A stretch of 64,000 bases of DNA. Origin: Pseudotabrizicola sp. GTDB lineage: Bacteria > Pseudomonadota > Alphaproteobacteria > Rhodobacterales > Rhodobacteraceae. Within the stretch, counting starts at the first letter, position 1. The number at the start of each line of letters is the position of its first letter. The DNA lies in NCBI RefSeq assembly GCF_030656345.1, contig NZ_JAUSNR010000019.1, forward strand, positions 372,001 through 436,000. Reading direction: 5' to 3'. The notes below the pieces were generated by a model. The model was not told where the DNA came from, ran no database searches, and saw only the letters and a program-made list of their open reading frames with translations. Below are positions 17,393-26,611 of the stretch, in pieces. Position numbers and translations under genes: made by a program.

Positions 17393-18163
17393 TCAGGCCA
17401 TCCAGTTTCCGCCATCGACGCCAAAGCATTGGGCAACGATGTATTTCGCCTCATCCGTGGCAAGAAAGATCGCCATACCGGTCAGATCAGCCGCCGTTCC
17501 CATGCGGCCAAAGGGCACCGCTGCGCCCACTTCGCGCTTTTTCTGGCCCGGTGCCTTGCCTTCGTATTCCGCAAAGAACGCATCCACCCCGTCCCAATGG
17601 TCACCATCCACCACCCCGGGGGCGATGGCGTTAACGTTGATGCCGTGGGAAATCAGGTTTTGCCCGGCGCTTTGGGTCAGCGAGATAACGGCGGCTTTGG
17701 TCGCGCAGTAGACCGCCACCAGCGATTCCCCGCGCCGCCCGGCCTGTGACGCCATGTTGATGATTTTGCCACCGTCGCCACGGGCAATCATGTGGCGCGC
17801 GGCGGCCTGCATGCAGAACAGGGTACCCGAGACGTTGACAGAGAACAGTCGTTCATAATCGGCGCGGGCGATCTCTGCAATTGGGGCGGCGCTGAACAGG
17901 GCGGCGTTGTTGATCAGGATATCCAGCTTGCCCATCTGCGCAATCGCCGCTGAAAAGCCCGCATCAATACTGGCCTGCTGCGTCACATCCATCTGTACCG
18001 CCATCGCCTGTGGCCCAAGACTTGTCGCCGCCTCTGCCACCGCATCGGTGTTAATGTCGGCCAAGGCCACCCTTGCCCCTTCGGCAATATAGGCCCGGGC
18101 GAATTCCAGCCCGATGCCCCGCGCCGCCCCGGTGATCAGGGCGGTTTTTCCTTGCAGCCTCAT
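17393..18163 (-). CDS. smoS: Sorbitol dehydrogenase (short-chain dehydrogenase)
   Basis: 256 residues, the same length as the characterised Rhodobacter SmoS. The NAD motif TGAARGIG is at residues 11-18, NNAA near 88, and the catalytic Ser with the YCATK pair near 140-157. Expected reaction: D-glucitol to D-fructose with NAD; related enzymes also take galactitol. Its ATG overlaps the stop of the ATPase gene upstream (ATGA). The C-terminus ends DGGNWMA, a usual SDR ending. The identity as SmoS rests on family features plus the operon order EFGKS-mtlK. Confidence 0.9.
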   Translation of the reverse strand: MRLQGKTALITGAARGIGLEFARAYIAEGARVALADINTDAVAEAATSLGPQAMAVQMDVTQQASIDAGFSAAIAQMGKLDILINNAALFSAAPIAEIARADYERLFSVNVSGTLFCMQAAARHMIARGDGGKIINMASQAGRRGESLVAVYCATKAAVISLTQSAGQNLISHGINVNAIAPGVVDGDHWDGVDAFFAEYEGKAPGQKKREVGAAVPFGRMGTAADLTGMAIFLATDEAKYIVAQCFGVDGGNWMA

Positions 18164-19158
18164 GCCAGTGCCTTTCCGTCTGCGCCAAAGCGCAGGATCT
18201 TGCCGGGTTGCGGGGTCATGCGGATGCTGTCGCCGTGATGCATCATCACCTCGCCGCTGGCGCGGACGGTCAGGGTGCCGAGTGAACCCGCGTTCACTTT
18301 CAGAAACGTATCGGAGCCGAGGTGTTCCGACAGGCCGACCACGCCTTCCCACGGGCCATCGCCGCAGATGGTGATGTGTTCGGGCCGGATGCCGATGGTG
18401 GTCGCACTATGCTTTGCCGCCTCGGCCCCGTCGATCAGGTTCATCTTCGGGCTGCCGATGAAACCCGCAACGAACAGGTTGGCGGGGCTGCGGTACAGCT
18501 CCATCGGGCTGCCGACCTGTTCGATGCGGCCTGCGTTCAGCACCACGATTTTGTCGGCCATGGTCATCGCTTCGACCTGATCATGGGTGACGTAGATCAT
18601 CGTAGTTTTCAGGGTCTGGTGCAGCTCGCTGATTTCCTGCCGCATCGACACGCGCAGGGCGGCGTCGAGGTTGGACAGCGGTTCGTCAAACAGGAACGCC
18701 GCCGGTTCGCGCACGATGGCGCGGCCGATGGCGACGCGCTGCCGCTGACCGCCCGACAGCTGGCCGGGGCGGCGGTCGAGATAGGCCCCGAGGTTCAGGA
18801 TTTTCGCGGCGTGGTTCACCCGCTTTTCCTGCTCAGCCGCGTCCATCCCGGCCATTTTCAACGGAAAGGTAATGTTTTTGCGCACCGACATATGCGGGTA
18901 CAAAGCATAGGACTGGAACACCATGGCCAGCCGCCGCTTGGCGGGGGGCAGGTCGGTGGCGTCCATGCCGTCAATCTCGATGATCCCGCCCGAGGTGTCT
19001 TCCAGCCCCGCGATCAGCCGCAGCAGGGTCGATTTTCCGCAACCCGAGGGGCCGACAAAGACCACGAATTCACCCTCATTCACGGTCAGGTCGATGCCGG
19101 GAATGACATCCACCTCGCCAAAGGATTTGCGCACTTGATTGAGTGTTATCTTGCCCAT
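18160..19158 (-). CDS. smoK: Polyol ABC transporter ATP-binding protein
   Basis: 332 residues, CUT1/MalK-type. Walker A is GPSGCGKST (about 36-44), the Q-loop follows, the signature is [14 protein letters not shown] (about 134-147), and Walker B is [12 protein letters not shown] (about 156-167). The last 110 residues are the regulatory TOBE/OB part (IGIRPEHI). It powers the SmoFG channel. It lies 7 bases after smoG and is ATGA-coupled to smoS. In MalK-like proteins this C-terminal domain can receive EIIA-type control; the window also encodes a PtsN, but no interaction is shown. Confidence 0.93.
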   Translation of the reverse strand: MGKITLNQVRKSFGEVDVIPGIDLTVNEGEFVVFVGPSGCGKSTLLRLIAGLEDTSGGIIEIDGMDATDLPPAKRRLAMVFQSYALYPHMSVRKNITFPLKMAGMDAAEQEKRVNHAAKILNLGAYLDRRPGQLSGGQRQRVAIGRAIVREPAAFLFDEPLSNLDAALRVSMRQEISELHQTLKTTMIYVTHDQVEAMTMADKIVVLNAGRIEQVGSPMELYRSPANLFVAGFIGSPKMNLIDGAEAAKHSATTIGIRPEHITICGDGPWEGVVGLSEHLGSDTFLKVNAGSLGTLTVRASGEVMMHHGDSIRMTPQPGKILRFGADGKALA

Positions 19159-19165
19159 GTTTTTC

Positions 19166-19996
19166 TCACTTCACCGCGCCAAAGGTCAGGCCGCGCACGA
19201 GTTGCTTTTGACTGAACCAGCCAAGGATCAGGATCGGAGCGATGGCCATGGTGCTGGCCGCCGAGAGTTTTGCGTAGAACAGTCCTTCGGGGGATGAATA
19301 GCTGGCGATGAACTGGGTCAGCGGGGCCGCCTGTGAGGTGGTGAGCTGCAGGGTCCAGAACGCCTCGTTCCAGGCAAGGATGATGTTCAGCAGCATGGTG
19401 GAGGCGATGCCGGGAACGGCCATCGGCGTCAGGACGTAGAGGATTTCCGACCGCATCCCGGCCCCGTCCATCCGCGCAGCCTCAAGGATCTCACCGGGGA
19501 TTTCCTTGAAGTAGGTGTACAGCATCCAGACCACGATCGGCAGGTTGATCAGGGTCAGCACACCCACCAGCCCGATCCGGCTGTCCAGCAGGCCGAAATC
19601 GCGGAACAAGAGGTACATCGGCACCAGAACGCCGACGGCGGGCATCATCTTGGTGGACAGCATCCACATCAGCAGATCCTTGGTGCGCCGACCGGGCACA
19701 AAGGTCATCGACCACGCCGCCGGAATGGCGATGGCCAGTGCGATGACGGTCGATCCGACCGAGAGGATGACCGAGTTCCAGAAATGCCGGGCGTAGTTCG
19801 AGCGCGCCTGCACGTCATGGTAGCTTTGCAGCGTCCAGTCGCTGAACAGCACCTGAAACGGGGTTTTGATGGCGTCGGCTTCGGATTTGAAGCTCAGGAT
19901 GATGATCCACAGGATCGGGAAGAAGATCACGAAGCCCACGGCCCATGCGGCGACGGTGACAACGGCCTTGCGGGTGTTTGAGGGGGTGCGGGCCAT
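19166..19996 (-). CDS. smoG: Polyol ABC transporter permease (MalG-like)
   Basis: 276 residues with six membrane helices, and the EAA loop ([23 protein letters not shown], about 167-188, with the G-x9-P pattern) that docks the ATPase. It forms the inner-membrane channel with SmoF. The gene is one base from smoF and seven from smoK. The C-terminus ends in LTFGAVK, as expected for the CUT1 MalG group. Confidence 0.92.
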   Translation of the reverse strand: MARTPSNTRKAVVTVAAWAVGFVIFFPILWIIILSFKSEADAIKTPFQVLFSDWTLQSYHDVQARSNYARHFWNSVILSVGSTVIALAIAIPAAWSMTFVPGRRTKDLLMWMLSTKMMPAVGVLVPMYLLFRDFGLLDSRIGLVGVLTLINLPIVVWMLYTYFKEIPGEILEAARMDGAGMRSEILYVLTPMAVPGIASTMLLNIILAWNEAFWTLQLTTSQAAPLTQFIASYSSPEGLFYAKLSAASTMAIAPILILGWFSQKQLVRGLTFGAVK

Positions 19997-19997
19997 T

Positions 19998-20870
19998 CTA
20001 CGCCTCCAGATTCTTGCCGATCATCCGCATCAGGAAGATCGCAACGATATTGGCCAGAATGACCGCGATGATGCCGCCCGCCGACCCGCCGCCGACATCG
20101 TAATTCAGCAGCGACTGCGCATAGACAAGGTAGGTCAGGTTGGTCGACGCCGTGCCGGGCCCCCCGTTGGTGGTGACCAGAATTTCGGCAAAGACCGACA
20201 AAAGGAAGATGGTCTGGATCAGGATCACCACGGTGATCGACCGGGTCAGGTGTGGCACGGTCAGGTTGAAAAACCGTTGCAACCAGCCCGCGCCATCCAT
20301 TTCAGCCGCCTCTTGCTGTTCGCGGTCAAGGCTTTGCAGCGCGGTCAGCAGGATCAGCGTGGCAAAGGGCAGCCATTGCCAGGCGACGATCAGGATGATC
20401 GAGGCCAGCGGCGCATGTGACAGAAAATCAAAAGGTTGCAGGCCAAGCGATTTGGCGATGTGGGCGAACATGCCGTTGACCGGGTTCATGAACATGTTCT
20501 TCCAGACCAGCGCCGACACGGTGGGCATCACAAAGAACGGGGCGATCACCAGCACCCGCACAATGCCCTGACCCCAGACGGGCTGATCCAGCAGCAGGGC
20601 CAGCAAAACGCCGCCGATAACGGTGATGCACAGCACCCCCAGCACAAGGATCAGCGTGTTCGACAGAGCCGACCAGAAGGCGGGTTGGTTGATGAAGTAG
20701 TAGTAATTGTCGAATCCGACGAATGTCTCCATCCCCGGCATCAGCAGATTGTAGCGCAGGAAACTGAAATACAGCGTCATGCCGAGCGGCACGATCATCC
20801 ACAGCAAAAGCAGGATGACGGCGGGCGACAGCATCAGGCGCGCAGCAGTCCGGGAATGGGCGGTTGCCAT
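19998..20870 (-). CDS. smoF: Polyol ABC transporter permease (MalF-like)
   Basis: 290 residues with about six helices. The EAA motif is EQQEAAEMDGAGWLQRFFNLTVP (about 192-214). It pairs with SmoG. The start at 20870 (MATAHSRTAARL) is chosen because the family begins just before the first helix; the open frame continues 33 codons upstream into the hairpin region. A 111-base gap with two strong hairpins separates it from smoE. Confidence 0.92.
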   Translation of the reverse strand: MATAHSRTAARLMLSPAVILLLLWMIVPLGMTLYFSFLRYNLLMPGMETFVGFDNYYYFINQPAFWSALSNTLILVLGVLCITVIGGVLLALLLDQPVWGQGIVRVLVIAPFFVMPTVSALVWKNMFMNPVNGMFAHIAKSLGLQPFDFLSHAPLASIILIVAWQWLPFATLILLTALQSLDREQQEAAEMDGAGWLQRFFNLTVPHLTRSITVVILIQTIFLLSVFAEILVTTNGGPGTASTNLTYLVYAQSLLNYDVGGGSAGGIIAVILANIVAIFLMRMIGKNLEA

Positions 20871-20896
20871 CGGCTTGGTCCTTAGAAGGGGTTGGG

Positions 20897-20967
20897 GTGG
20901 TGCCGGGCGCATGATCCCGGCACCACAAGACGCAGATCTGCGATGCCGGGCGGAGGCACCCGGCATC
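20897..20967 (-). other. Two strong RNA hairpins between smoE and smoF
   Basis: Stem 1 pairs 20897-20907 with 20916-20926 (11 bp, GTGGTGCCGGG arm, 8-base loop). Stem 2 pairs 20942-20950 with 20959-20967 (9 bp, GATGCCGGG arm, 8-base loop). The two stems share the core TGCCGGG. Hairpins placed after a binding-protein gene usually protect the upstream message and reduce read-through, so more SmoE than SmoF is made. No U-run is present, so full termination is unlikely. Confidence 0.7.
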
Positions 20968-20981
20968 ACGGGGAGGACCGG

Positions 20982-22295
20982 TTACTTGATGTAGCCAGAC
21001 CGCGTCATTTCCGTTGTCACCAGCGTCTGCGCAGCGGCCAGAGCTGCCTCTGCCGTCATCGTGCCGGCCAATGCGGCGCTGAACTGCTGGCCCACAGCGG
21101 TGCCCAGCCCCTGAAACTCAGGGATGGCGACGAACTGCACGCCGACATAGGGCACCGGATCAACCGTCGGGCTGTTCGGATCGGCCGAGTTGATGCTGTC
21201 GAGCGTCATCTGCGCGAACGGCACCTGCTGGTATTCGGGATTGGCGTAGAGCGAGGCGCGGGTTCCCGGGGGCACGTTGGCCCAGCCTTCCTTGGCCGCG
21301 ACAACCTCCAGATACTCTTTCGACGTGGCCCAGGCGACAAAGGCTTTGGCCGCGTCAACCTTCTGGGTGCCCGCCGGAATGCCCAGCGACCATGCCCAGA
21401 GCCAGTTGCCGCGCTTGCCGAGGCCGGTATCGGGGGCCAGTGCAAATCCGACCTGATCGGCCACGGTGGAATCGGTCGGGTTGGTCACAAAGGAGGCGGC
21501 GACGGTGGCATCGATCCACATGCCGCATTTGCCTTGCTGGAACAGCGACAGGTTTTCGTTGAAGCCGTTGTTGGCTGCACCGGGCGGGCCGTAATCGTTC
21601 AGCAGCGCCAGATAATCGGTCAGCGTGGCTTTCCACGCGTCGCTGTCAAACTGGGGCTGCCAGTTTTCATCGAACCAACGCGCGCCGTAGCTGTTCGACA
21701 TGGCGGTCAGGAAGGCCATGTTCTCGCCCCAGCCGGCCTTGCCACGCAGGCAGATGCCGTATTGCTCGGCCGATTTGTCGGTCATCGCGGCGGCGGCGGT
21801 CTTGATGTCATCCCAGGTCGGCGCATCCGGCATGGTCAGACCAGCGGCTTCCATCAGGTCGCGGCGGTACATGACCATCGAGGATTCGCCGTAGAACGGG
21901 GCAGCGAACAGCTCGCCGTCCACGGTCAGACCGCCGCGGATGGCGGGCAGCAGATCGTCGACGTCATACTCGGCGGGCAGATCGTTCAGGCCGACCAGCC
22001 AGCCCTGCTTGCCCCAGATCGGCACTTCGTAGGTGCCGATGGTCAGCACGTCAAACTGGCCACCCCTGGTGGCGATGTCGGTGGTCACACGCTGGCGCAG
22101 GACGTTTTCTTCCAGCGTCACCCACTCGACCTTGATGTCGGGGTGTTTGGCGTAGAAGTCGTCCATCAGGCCTTGCATACGGATCATGTCGCCGTTGTTC
22201 ACGGTGGCGACGGTGATGGTGGTCTCGGCCATGGCGGCACCCGCCAGGGTCAGCGAAACCGTCGCGCCCAAAAGGGCTCGAAAGGTCAGTGTCAT
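20982..22295 (-). CDS. smoE: Polyol ABC transporter periplasmic binding protein
   Basis: 437 residues. A Sec signal peptide (MTLTFRALLGATVSLTLAGA, ending MAETT) leads a family 1 extracellular solute-binding domain (GDMIRMQGLMDDFYAKHPDI, EWVTLEENVLRQRVTTDIAT). In Rhodobacter the SmoE group binds sorbitol and mannitol. The ATG at 22295 is fixed by GGAGG six bases upstream. It is the first gene of the transport operon and has its own promoter and operator upstream. Confidence 0.92.
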   Translation of the reverse strand: MTLTFRALLGATVSLTLAGAAMAETTITVATVNNGDMIRMQGLMDDFYAKHPDIKVEWVTLEENVLRQRVTTDIATRGGQFDVLTIGTYEVPIWGKQGWLVGLNDLPAEYDVDDLLPAIRGGLTVDGELFAAPFYGESSMVMYRRDLMEAAGLTMPDAPTWDDIKTAAAAMTDKSAEQYGICLRGKAGWGENMAFLTAMSNSYGARWFDENWQPQFDSDAWKATLTDYLALLNDYGPPGAANNGFNENLSLFQQGKCGMWIDATVAASFVTNPTDSTVADQVGFALAPDTGLGKRGNWLWAWSLGIPAGTQKVDAAKAFVAWATSKEYLEVVAAKEGWANVPPGTRASLYANPEYQQVPFAQMTLDSINSADPNSPTVDPVPYVGVQFVAIPEFQGLGTAVGQQFSAALAGTMTAEAALAAAQTLVTTEMTRSGYIK

Positions 22296-22315
22296 GGTAT
22301 CCTCCCTATCAGCGA

Positions 22316-22370
22316 ATGAGCAAATCATCGCTTGATGGGCAATTACTCATAACTTGCCCCGTTGCGTCAA
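22316..22370 (-). promoter_or_regulatory. smoE promoter with overlapping inverted-repeat operator
   Basis: On the minus strand TTGACG (22365-22370) and AGTAAT (22342-22347) are 17 bases apart. A 35-bp inverted repeat (22316-22350), with arms ATGAGCAAAT and ATGAGTAATT (8 of 10 identical), covers the -10 box and the start region. Its position fits control by the SorC-family regulator encoded just upstream, but binding is inferred. Confidence 0.6.
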
Positions 22371-22400
22371 GCCCCCACATCCGCCGCACCTGCACAGGCG

Positions 22401-23354
22401 TCAGGGGGCCAGAATGGCGCGGGCTGTGACCTCGTCGGTGATCAGCCCGTTGATAATCCTCGATTTCAAAGCGCCACGGATCGCCGGAACCTTTGATGCG
22501 CCCGCAGCAATGCCGATGGATGGCCTGTCAAGATGAGGCTCGACCCGCACGCCGCCGGTGCGGGTGTTGGTGCCGACATCCAGATACTGGCCCTGCGAAT
22601 CAAACACCCAGCCCGCGACTTCGCCTGCGGCCCCGGCGGCCCGCATCTGGTCCAGCTCTCCGCGCGTGACAAAACCATCGGCCAGCAGCGGCGCATCATC
22701 TGACATCTGGCCGACGCCGACAAAGACCACATCGGCGCTGCGGGCCAGATCGGCCACCCGCTTGACCGGGCCAAGCGCGCGGAACGCGTCACGCTCGGCG
22801 CTGGTGGGCGAAATCACCGGCACCAGCATCGGGTAATGCGGGGCGCGGACCTTGTCGGACACCCGCATGATCACGTCGAAAAAACTGGCGGACCCGTCCG
22901 GCGCGATATTGCCGATCAGCGATACCAGCCGGTGATGCGCCGCCTCCAGCGGGGCTACGGCATCGACCATGCCGCGCAAGGCCCGCCCGGTGCCCAGTGC
23001 GATGGTCAGCGGATCGGGCAGGCGCAACACGCGTTCCAGTTCGGCAGCGGCAGCAGGGGCAATCGACAGCACCGGGTCCGCTCCGCCCAAGGATGGCGAC
23101 ACCCGGCAGCGGCCAAGGCCGAAACGGTCGCGCAGCGCCGATTCCAGATCAAGGCAGGTGCCGATCCGGTGATTCAGCCGCACATGGATCAGCCCGTCGG
23201 CCATAGCCTTTGCGACCAGACGCTGCGCCCGCTGGCGGCTGATGCCAAGCTCAGCGGCGATCTGGTCCTGGGTCATGCCGCCCACGTAATACAGCCACCC
23301 GGCCCGGGCGGCATCATCCTGCGGGGTTGGGTCGCTGTGCTCGATCCGGCTCAT
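22401..23354 (-). CDS. SorC/DeoR-type sugar-sensing transcriptional regulator
   Basis: 317 residues. The N-terminal helix-turn-helix (about 24-52: GGMTQDQIAAELGISRQRAQRLVAKA) precedes a large SorC-type sugar-binding domain (SIAPAAAAELERVL, then LGTGRALRGMVDAV and SLIGNIAPDGSASFFDVI). This family senses phosphorylated sugars and activates or represses neighbouring sugar operons. Here it is upstream of smoEFGKS-mtlK in the same direction, with an inverted repeat in the gap to smoE. It is ATGA-coupled to the HAD phosphatase gene. Confidence 0.88.
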   Translation of the reverse strand: MSRIEHSDPTPQDDAARAGWLYYVGGMTQDQIAAELGISRQRAQRLVAKAMADGLIHVRLNHRIGTCLDLESALRDRFGLGRCRVSPSLGGADPVLSIAPAAAAELERVLRLPDPLTIALGTGRALRGMVDAVAPLEAAHHRLVSLIGNIAPDGSASFFDVIMRVSDKVRAPHYPMLVPVISPTSAERDAFRALGPVKRVADLARSADVVFVGVGQMSDDAPLLADGFVTRGELDQMRAAGAAGEVAGWVFDSQGQYLDVGTNTRTGGVRVEPHLDRPSIGIAAGASKVPAIRGALKSRIINGLITDEVTARAILAP

Positions 23355-24022
23355 GCCTGCCTCTTTAGGTCGGGGGCAATGTGGAAGAATTCCGCGAAAG
23401 AGGCAAAGCGCAAATCGGCGCGGGCGGTTTCGGGCTCTTGCAGATCAAGCCCGGTCATGTGGCTGCCGCCGGTGAACTGCCAGACCTCCATCCCGGCTGC
23501 GCGGGCGGCGGCGACGCCGGTCAGGCTGTCTTCGATCACCAGACAGTCTGCCGGGGCAAAGCCCATCCGGGCGGCGGCGAACAGGAACAGGTCGGGCGCG
23601 GGTTTTCCCATGGCAACCTGACTGGCAGTGAAGATCCGGCCGTCCAGGTGGTCCCACAACCCGACCAGCCGCAATGACATCTCGGCCCGGCGGGGGCTGG
23701 AGGAGGTGGCGACGCAGAACGGCATGGCCAGCGCGCCGATCACCTCTGCCACATCGGGCATGATCTTCAGCCCGGCGCGAAAGCCTTCCAGCAGGCGGTC
23801 GCGGTATTCGTCTTCAAAGCTGGGGGGCAGGTCGAGGCCGAATTCGTCCCGGATCTGTGCCATCACCACCGGATAGCTGCGGCCAAGGAAATGGCGGGCG
23901 ACATAGGGCAGGTCTATGATGACCCCGCGTGTCGCCAGCGCCTCTATCAACATGCGGGCGCTGATGATCTCGGAATCGATCAGCACGCCGTCGCAGTCAA
24001 AGATGACACAGGCGCGGCCCAT
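23351..24022 (-). CDS. HAD-like sugar-phosphate phosphatase (beta-phosphoglucomutase/phosphatase group)
   Basis: 223 residues. Motif I is FDCDGVLIDSE (about 8-18), motif II is ATSSSPRR near residue 107, and the Lys and acidic motifs (MGKPAPDLFLFA, VIEDSLTGV) lie at about 148-180. The C1 cap is helical, as in phosphatases acting on small sugar phosphates. Given the neighbouring polyol genes and the regulator it is coupled to, it may clear sorbitol- or mannitol-type phosphates or adjust the inducer. It starts 7 bases after ptsN. Confidence 0.8.
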   Translation of the reverse strand: MGRACVIFDCDGVLIDSEIISARMLIEALATRGVIIDLPYVARHFLGRSYPVVMAQIRDEFGLDLPPSFEDEYRDRLLEGFRAGLKIMPDVAEVIGALAMPFCVATSSSPRRAEMSLRLVGLWDHLDGRIFTASQVAMGKPAPDLFLFAAARMGFAPADCLVIEDSLTGVAAARAAGMEVWQFTGGSHMTGLDLQEPETARADLRFASFAEFFHIAPDLKRQA

Positions 24023-24029
24023 GGCCGCC

Positions 24030-24494
24030 TTACGCCGCTTGCGTAGAGCGGGCTTCGGTCAGGATGGCGTGCAGCTTGGCCGGGTCGGTGTTGGCGCGCA
24101 GTTTGGTGACAACGCTTTGGTCCCGCATGGTGCGGCTGACCAATGCCAGCGCCTTGAGGTGATCGACCCCGGAATCCTTGGGCGCGAACAGCCCGAAGAT
24201 CAGGTCGACCGGCTGGCGGTCGACAGAATCGTAATCCAGCGGCTTTTCCAGCCGGATGAACACGCCGACGATCCGGTCAAGATCCTGCAGCCGCGCATGA
24301 GGCAGGGCGATGCCATGGCCCACACCTGTGGGGCCAAGGCTTTCGCGTTCCTGCAATCCGTCCACCGCAATGCCCGCCGTCAGCCCGTAGCTGGCGGCGA
24401 CCATCTCTCCCAATTCCTGAAAGAGACGCTTTTTGCTGGTGATCTGCCCGACGACGCGAACGGCGCCGGGCGTGAGTAGCTTTGCTAGATCCAT
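24030..24494 (-). CDS. ptsN: Nitrogen-regulatory PTS protein EIIA(Ntr)
   Basis: 154 residues, the usual EIIA-Ntr length. It shows the PTS EIIA type-2 active-site region GHGIALPHARLQDL near residues 59-72 with the phosphorylatable His. It receives phosphate from the Npr/EI(Ntr) chain and regulates potassium transport, sensor kinases and other partners. In many proteobacteria it follows rpoN and hpf; here it follows hpf with a 36-base gap and rpoN is absent. The HAD and SorC genes follow closely, so they may share its transcript. Confidence 0.95.
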   Translation of the reverse strand: MDLAKLLTPGAVRVVGQITSKKRLFQELGEMVAASYGLTAGIAVDGLQERESLGPTGVGHGIALPHARLQDLDRIVGVFIRLEKPLDYDSVDRQPVDLIFGLFAPKDSGVDHLKALALVSRTMRDQSVVTKLRANTDPAKLHAILTEARSTQAA

Positions 24495-24530
24495 GGACGG
24501 TCGTGTTCCCGAACAGCCGTAGCGCTGCCC

Positions 24531-25106
24531 TTACTTGCTGTTACGCGGGTCGATCCAGCCTATATTGCCGTCATCCCGGCGATAGACCACATTCACCCCG
24601 CCGTGCCCTTCGTTGCGGAAAACCACCATATGTTGCCCGCCAAGCTCCAGCTGCATCACGGCTTCGCCGACGGTGACCGAAGGAATCTTCGTCTCCATCT
24701 CGGCGATCACGATGGGCTGAAGGCTGTCCGGCTCCACATCCTCGGCGTCTTCGGTTGCGGCGAGGATATACGAGGATGCCCCGCCGAATTCAACAGGTGA
24801 CGTTCGGGCAGAATGGTGGTTGCGAATCCGGCGTTTGTAGCGGCGCAGCTGCTTGTCCATCTTTTCCCGGCAGGACTCGAAAGCGGCATAGATTTCAGTG
24901 GCATGGCCCTTGGCCTGCGCGGTCAGCCCGGTGGAAAGATGGATCACGGTTTCGCACACATATTCATGCGCCACGCGGGAAAAGACGATGACAGCCTCGG
25001 TAGGCCGCTGGGCGTATTTCTCGACCACCTCGCCGAGTTCGGATTTCACATGGGTTTGCAGGGCCTCTCCGACGTCGATCTGTTTTCCACTGATCTGATA
25101 GCGCAT
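24531..25106 (-). CDS. hpf: Long-form ribosome hibernation promoting factor
   Basis: 191 residues. The N-terminal S30AE domain (about 1-105: MRYQISGKQIDVGEALQTHV, then ATEIYAAFESCREKMDKQLRRYKRR) binds the 30S decoding region. The C-terminal dimerisation domain (about 125-185, with HMVVFRNEGHGGVNVVYRRDDGNIGWIDP) makes 100S particles directly. The start at 25106 is fixed by GGAGG upstream. No clean promoter of known type is evident in the 230-base gap before it. Confidence 0.95.
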   Translation of the reverse strand: MRYQISGKQIDVGEALQTHVKSELGEVVEKYAQRPTEAVIVFSRVAHEYVCETVIHLSTGLTAQAKGHATEIYAAFESCREKMDKQLRRYKRRIRNHHSARTSPVEFGGASSYILAATEDAEDVEPDSLQPIVIAEMETKIPSVTVGEAVMQLELGGQHMVVFRNEGHGGVNVVYRRDDGNIGWIDPRNSK

Positions 25107-25336
25107 GATATATCCTCCGCGGGGCTTCTTGCTCTGGCAGCGGGCAGGGTGCCCGATCCCAAAGGTCTTCTCTCTTTGACATGGGGACGTGCGACGCATC
25201 TGCAAGGTGGCGGAGCCGGAAGGCGGCCGCAGGGCAGGTCTGGCACAGGGCGGGTTTTCGCACGCATCACGTGTATTTGGCGACAGGCATGGCGGCCTTG
25301 TCAACCGAATCGTCACATGGTTGTCATCTGATCAGA

Positions 25337-26098
25337 TCAGGAAATGCGGAAATTCTGTCCCAGATAGACCCGGCGCACGGTTTCATCGCGCACAACTTCG
25401 TCGGTGGTGCCGCTCATCAGCACATGGCCGTCGTGCAGGATATAGGCGCGGTCGACAATTTCCAGCGTTTCCCGGACGTTATGGTCGGTGATCAGCACGC
25501 CGATACCGCGCGATTTAAGATCATGCACCAGATTGCGGATCTCGCCCACGGCGATCGGGTCCACCCCGGCAAAGGGTTCGTCCAGCAGCAGGTATTTCGG
25601 GTTGGCGGCCAGACAGCGCGCGATTTCCACCCGCCGCCGTTCGCCGCCCGACAGGGCCAGCGCAGGCGCGCGGCGCAGGTGGGTGATGGAAAATTCCGAC
25701 AGCAGTTCTTCCAGCCGTTCGCGTTGCTTGTGGCGGTCCAGATCGGTGATTTCCAGCACGGCGAGGATGTTGTCCTCAACGGACAGGCCCCGGAAAATGC
25801 TGACCTCTTGCGGCAGATAGCCGATGCCAAGCCGGGCGCGGCGATACATCGGCAGCGCGGTCACATCCTTGCCATCGATGATCACCTGCCCGCCTTCGGG
25901 TGTGACAAGACCGGCAATGGCATAGAAACAGGTGGTCTTGCCCGAGCCGTTCGGACCGAGCAGCGCCACGACCTCGCCCCGGTTCAGATGCATCGACACA
26001 TCCCGGATCACCGGCCGCTTCTTGTAGCTTTTGCGCAGCGACCGGATCACCAGACCGGCGCTGCCGGTGGTTACCGAAAGGGCGGGGCTGGCGGTCAA
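25337..26098 (-). CDS. lptB: Lipopolysaccharide export ATPase LptB
   Basis: 253 residues. Walker A is GPNGSGKTT (about 44-52), the signature is LSGGERRRVEIARC (about 146-159), and Walker B is LLLDEPFAGVDPIA, all typical of LptB. It powers LPS extraction with LptFG. The start appears to be TTG (26096-26098), overlapping the lptA stop as TTGA; no ATG occurs until well inside the domain. The N-terminal extension before the conserved LVIRSLRKSY is about 15 residues. Confidence 0.95.
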   Translation of the reverse strand: MTASPALSVTTGSAGLVIRSLRKSYKKRPVIRDVSMHLNRGEVVALLGPNGSGKTTCFYAIAGLVTPEGGQVIIDGKDVTALPMYRRARLGIGYLPQEVSIFRGLSVEDNILAVLEITDLDRHKQRERLEELLSEFSITHLRRAPALALSGGERRRVEIARCLAANPKYLLLDEPFAGVDPIAVGEIRNLVHDLKSRGIGVLITDHNVRETLEIVDRAYILHDGHVLMSGTTDEVVRDETVRRVYLGQNFRIS

Positions 26099-26583
26099 GG
26101 CGCGCCACCCGGGGTGAAAATCGTTCTGACCCGGCCTGTCATGGTGCCGGTGCCATCGGTCAGGTTGACGGTCAGCATCTCGCCGGAAATCGCCGCGCGT
26201 CCCTGGGTCAGCAAAACATCGCCGGTCATCACCACGTTGCCGGTTGCGATGGTATAGACCGCCTCTGCCGCTTCGGCCGCATCTGTGGGGCTGACCAGCG
26301 TGACCCCGCCACTGGCGATCAGCTTGTCGATGCCCTGGCTGCCCTCGGCGTACTCCACCCGGATCGTTCCGGCGGTCAGGCGCATGTCACCCTGCTGGGC
26401 CGTCACATTGCCGGTGAACAACGCCGCCCCACTGGCCTGATCGACCGACAGCGAGTCCGACGTCACCTCGACCGGCAAGGTGGTGTCCTGCTGCAGCCCG
26501 CCAAAGCGGATATCGGCCTGTTGCGCCATGGCCGGGCCGGAAAGGGCGGCCACAAAACAAAGGGCGCGCAAGAAATGGGACAT
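26095..26583 (-). CDS. lptA: Lipopolysaccharide transport periplasmic protein LptA
   Basis: 162 residues from the ATG at 26583. A Sec signal peptide (MSHFLRALCFVAALSGPAMA) precedes an OstA-like beta-jellyroll domain (PVEVTSDSLSVDQASGAALFTG, then GDMRLTAGTIRVEY). It bridges LptC and LptD in the periplasm. An upstream ATG at 26607 is in frame but would add eight residues before the signal peptide with no better ribosome site. It is tightly linked to lptC and lptB. Confidence 0.93.
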   Translation of the reverse strand: MSHFLRALCFVAALSGPAMAQQADIRFGGLQQDTTLPVEVTSDSLSVDQASGAALFTGNVTAQQGDMRLTAGTIRVEYAEGSQGIDKLIASGGVTLVSPTDAAEAAEAVYTIATGNVVMTGDVLLTQGRAAISGEMLTVNLTDGTGTMTGRVRTIFTPGGAP

Positions 26584-26611
26584 ATGTTGCCTGCAATAAT
26601 GGATCATCTGG

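Noticed and set aside
25326..25337. ATCTGATCAGAT palindrome at the lptB stop
   Set aside because: Perfect but only 12 bases, short and AT-balanced; not enough to call an operator or terminator.
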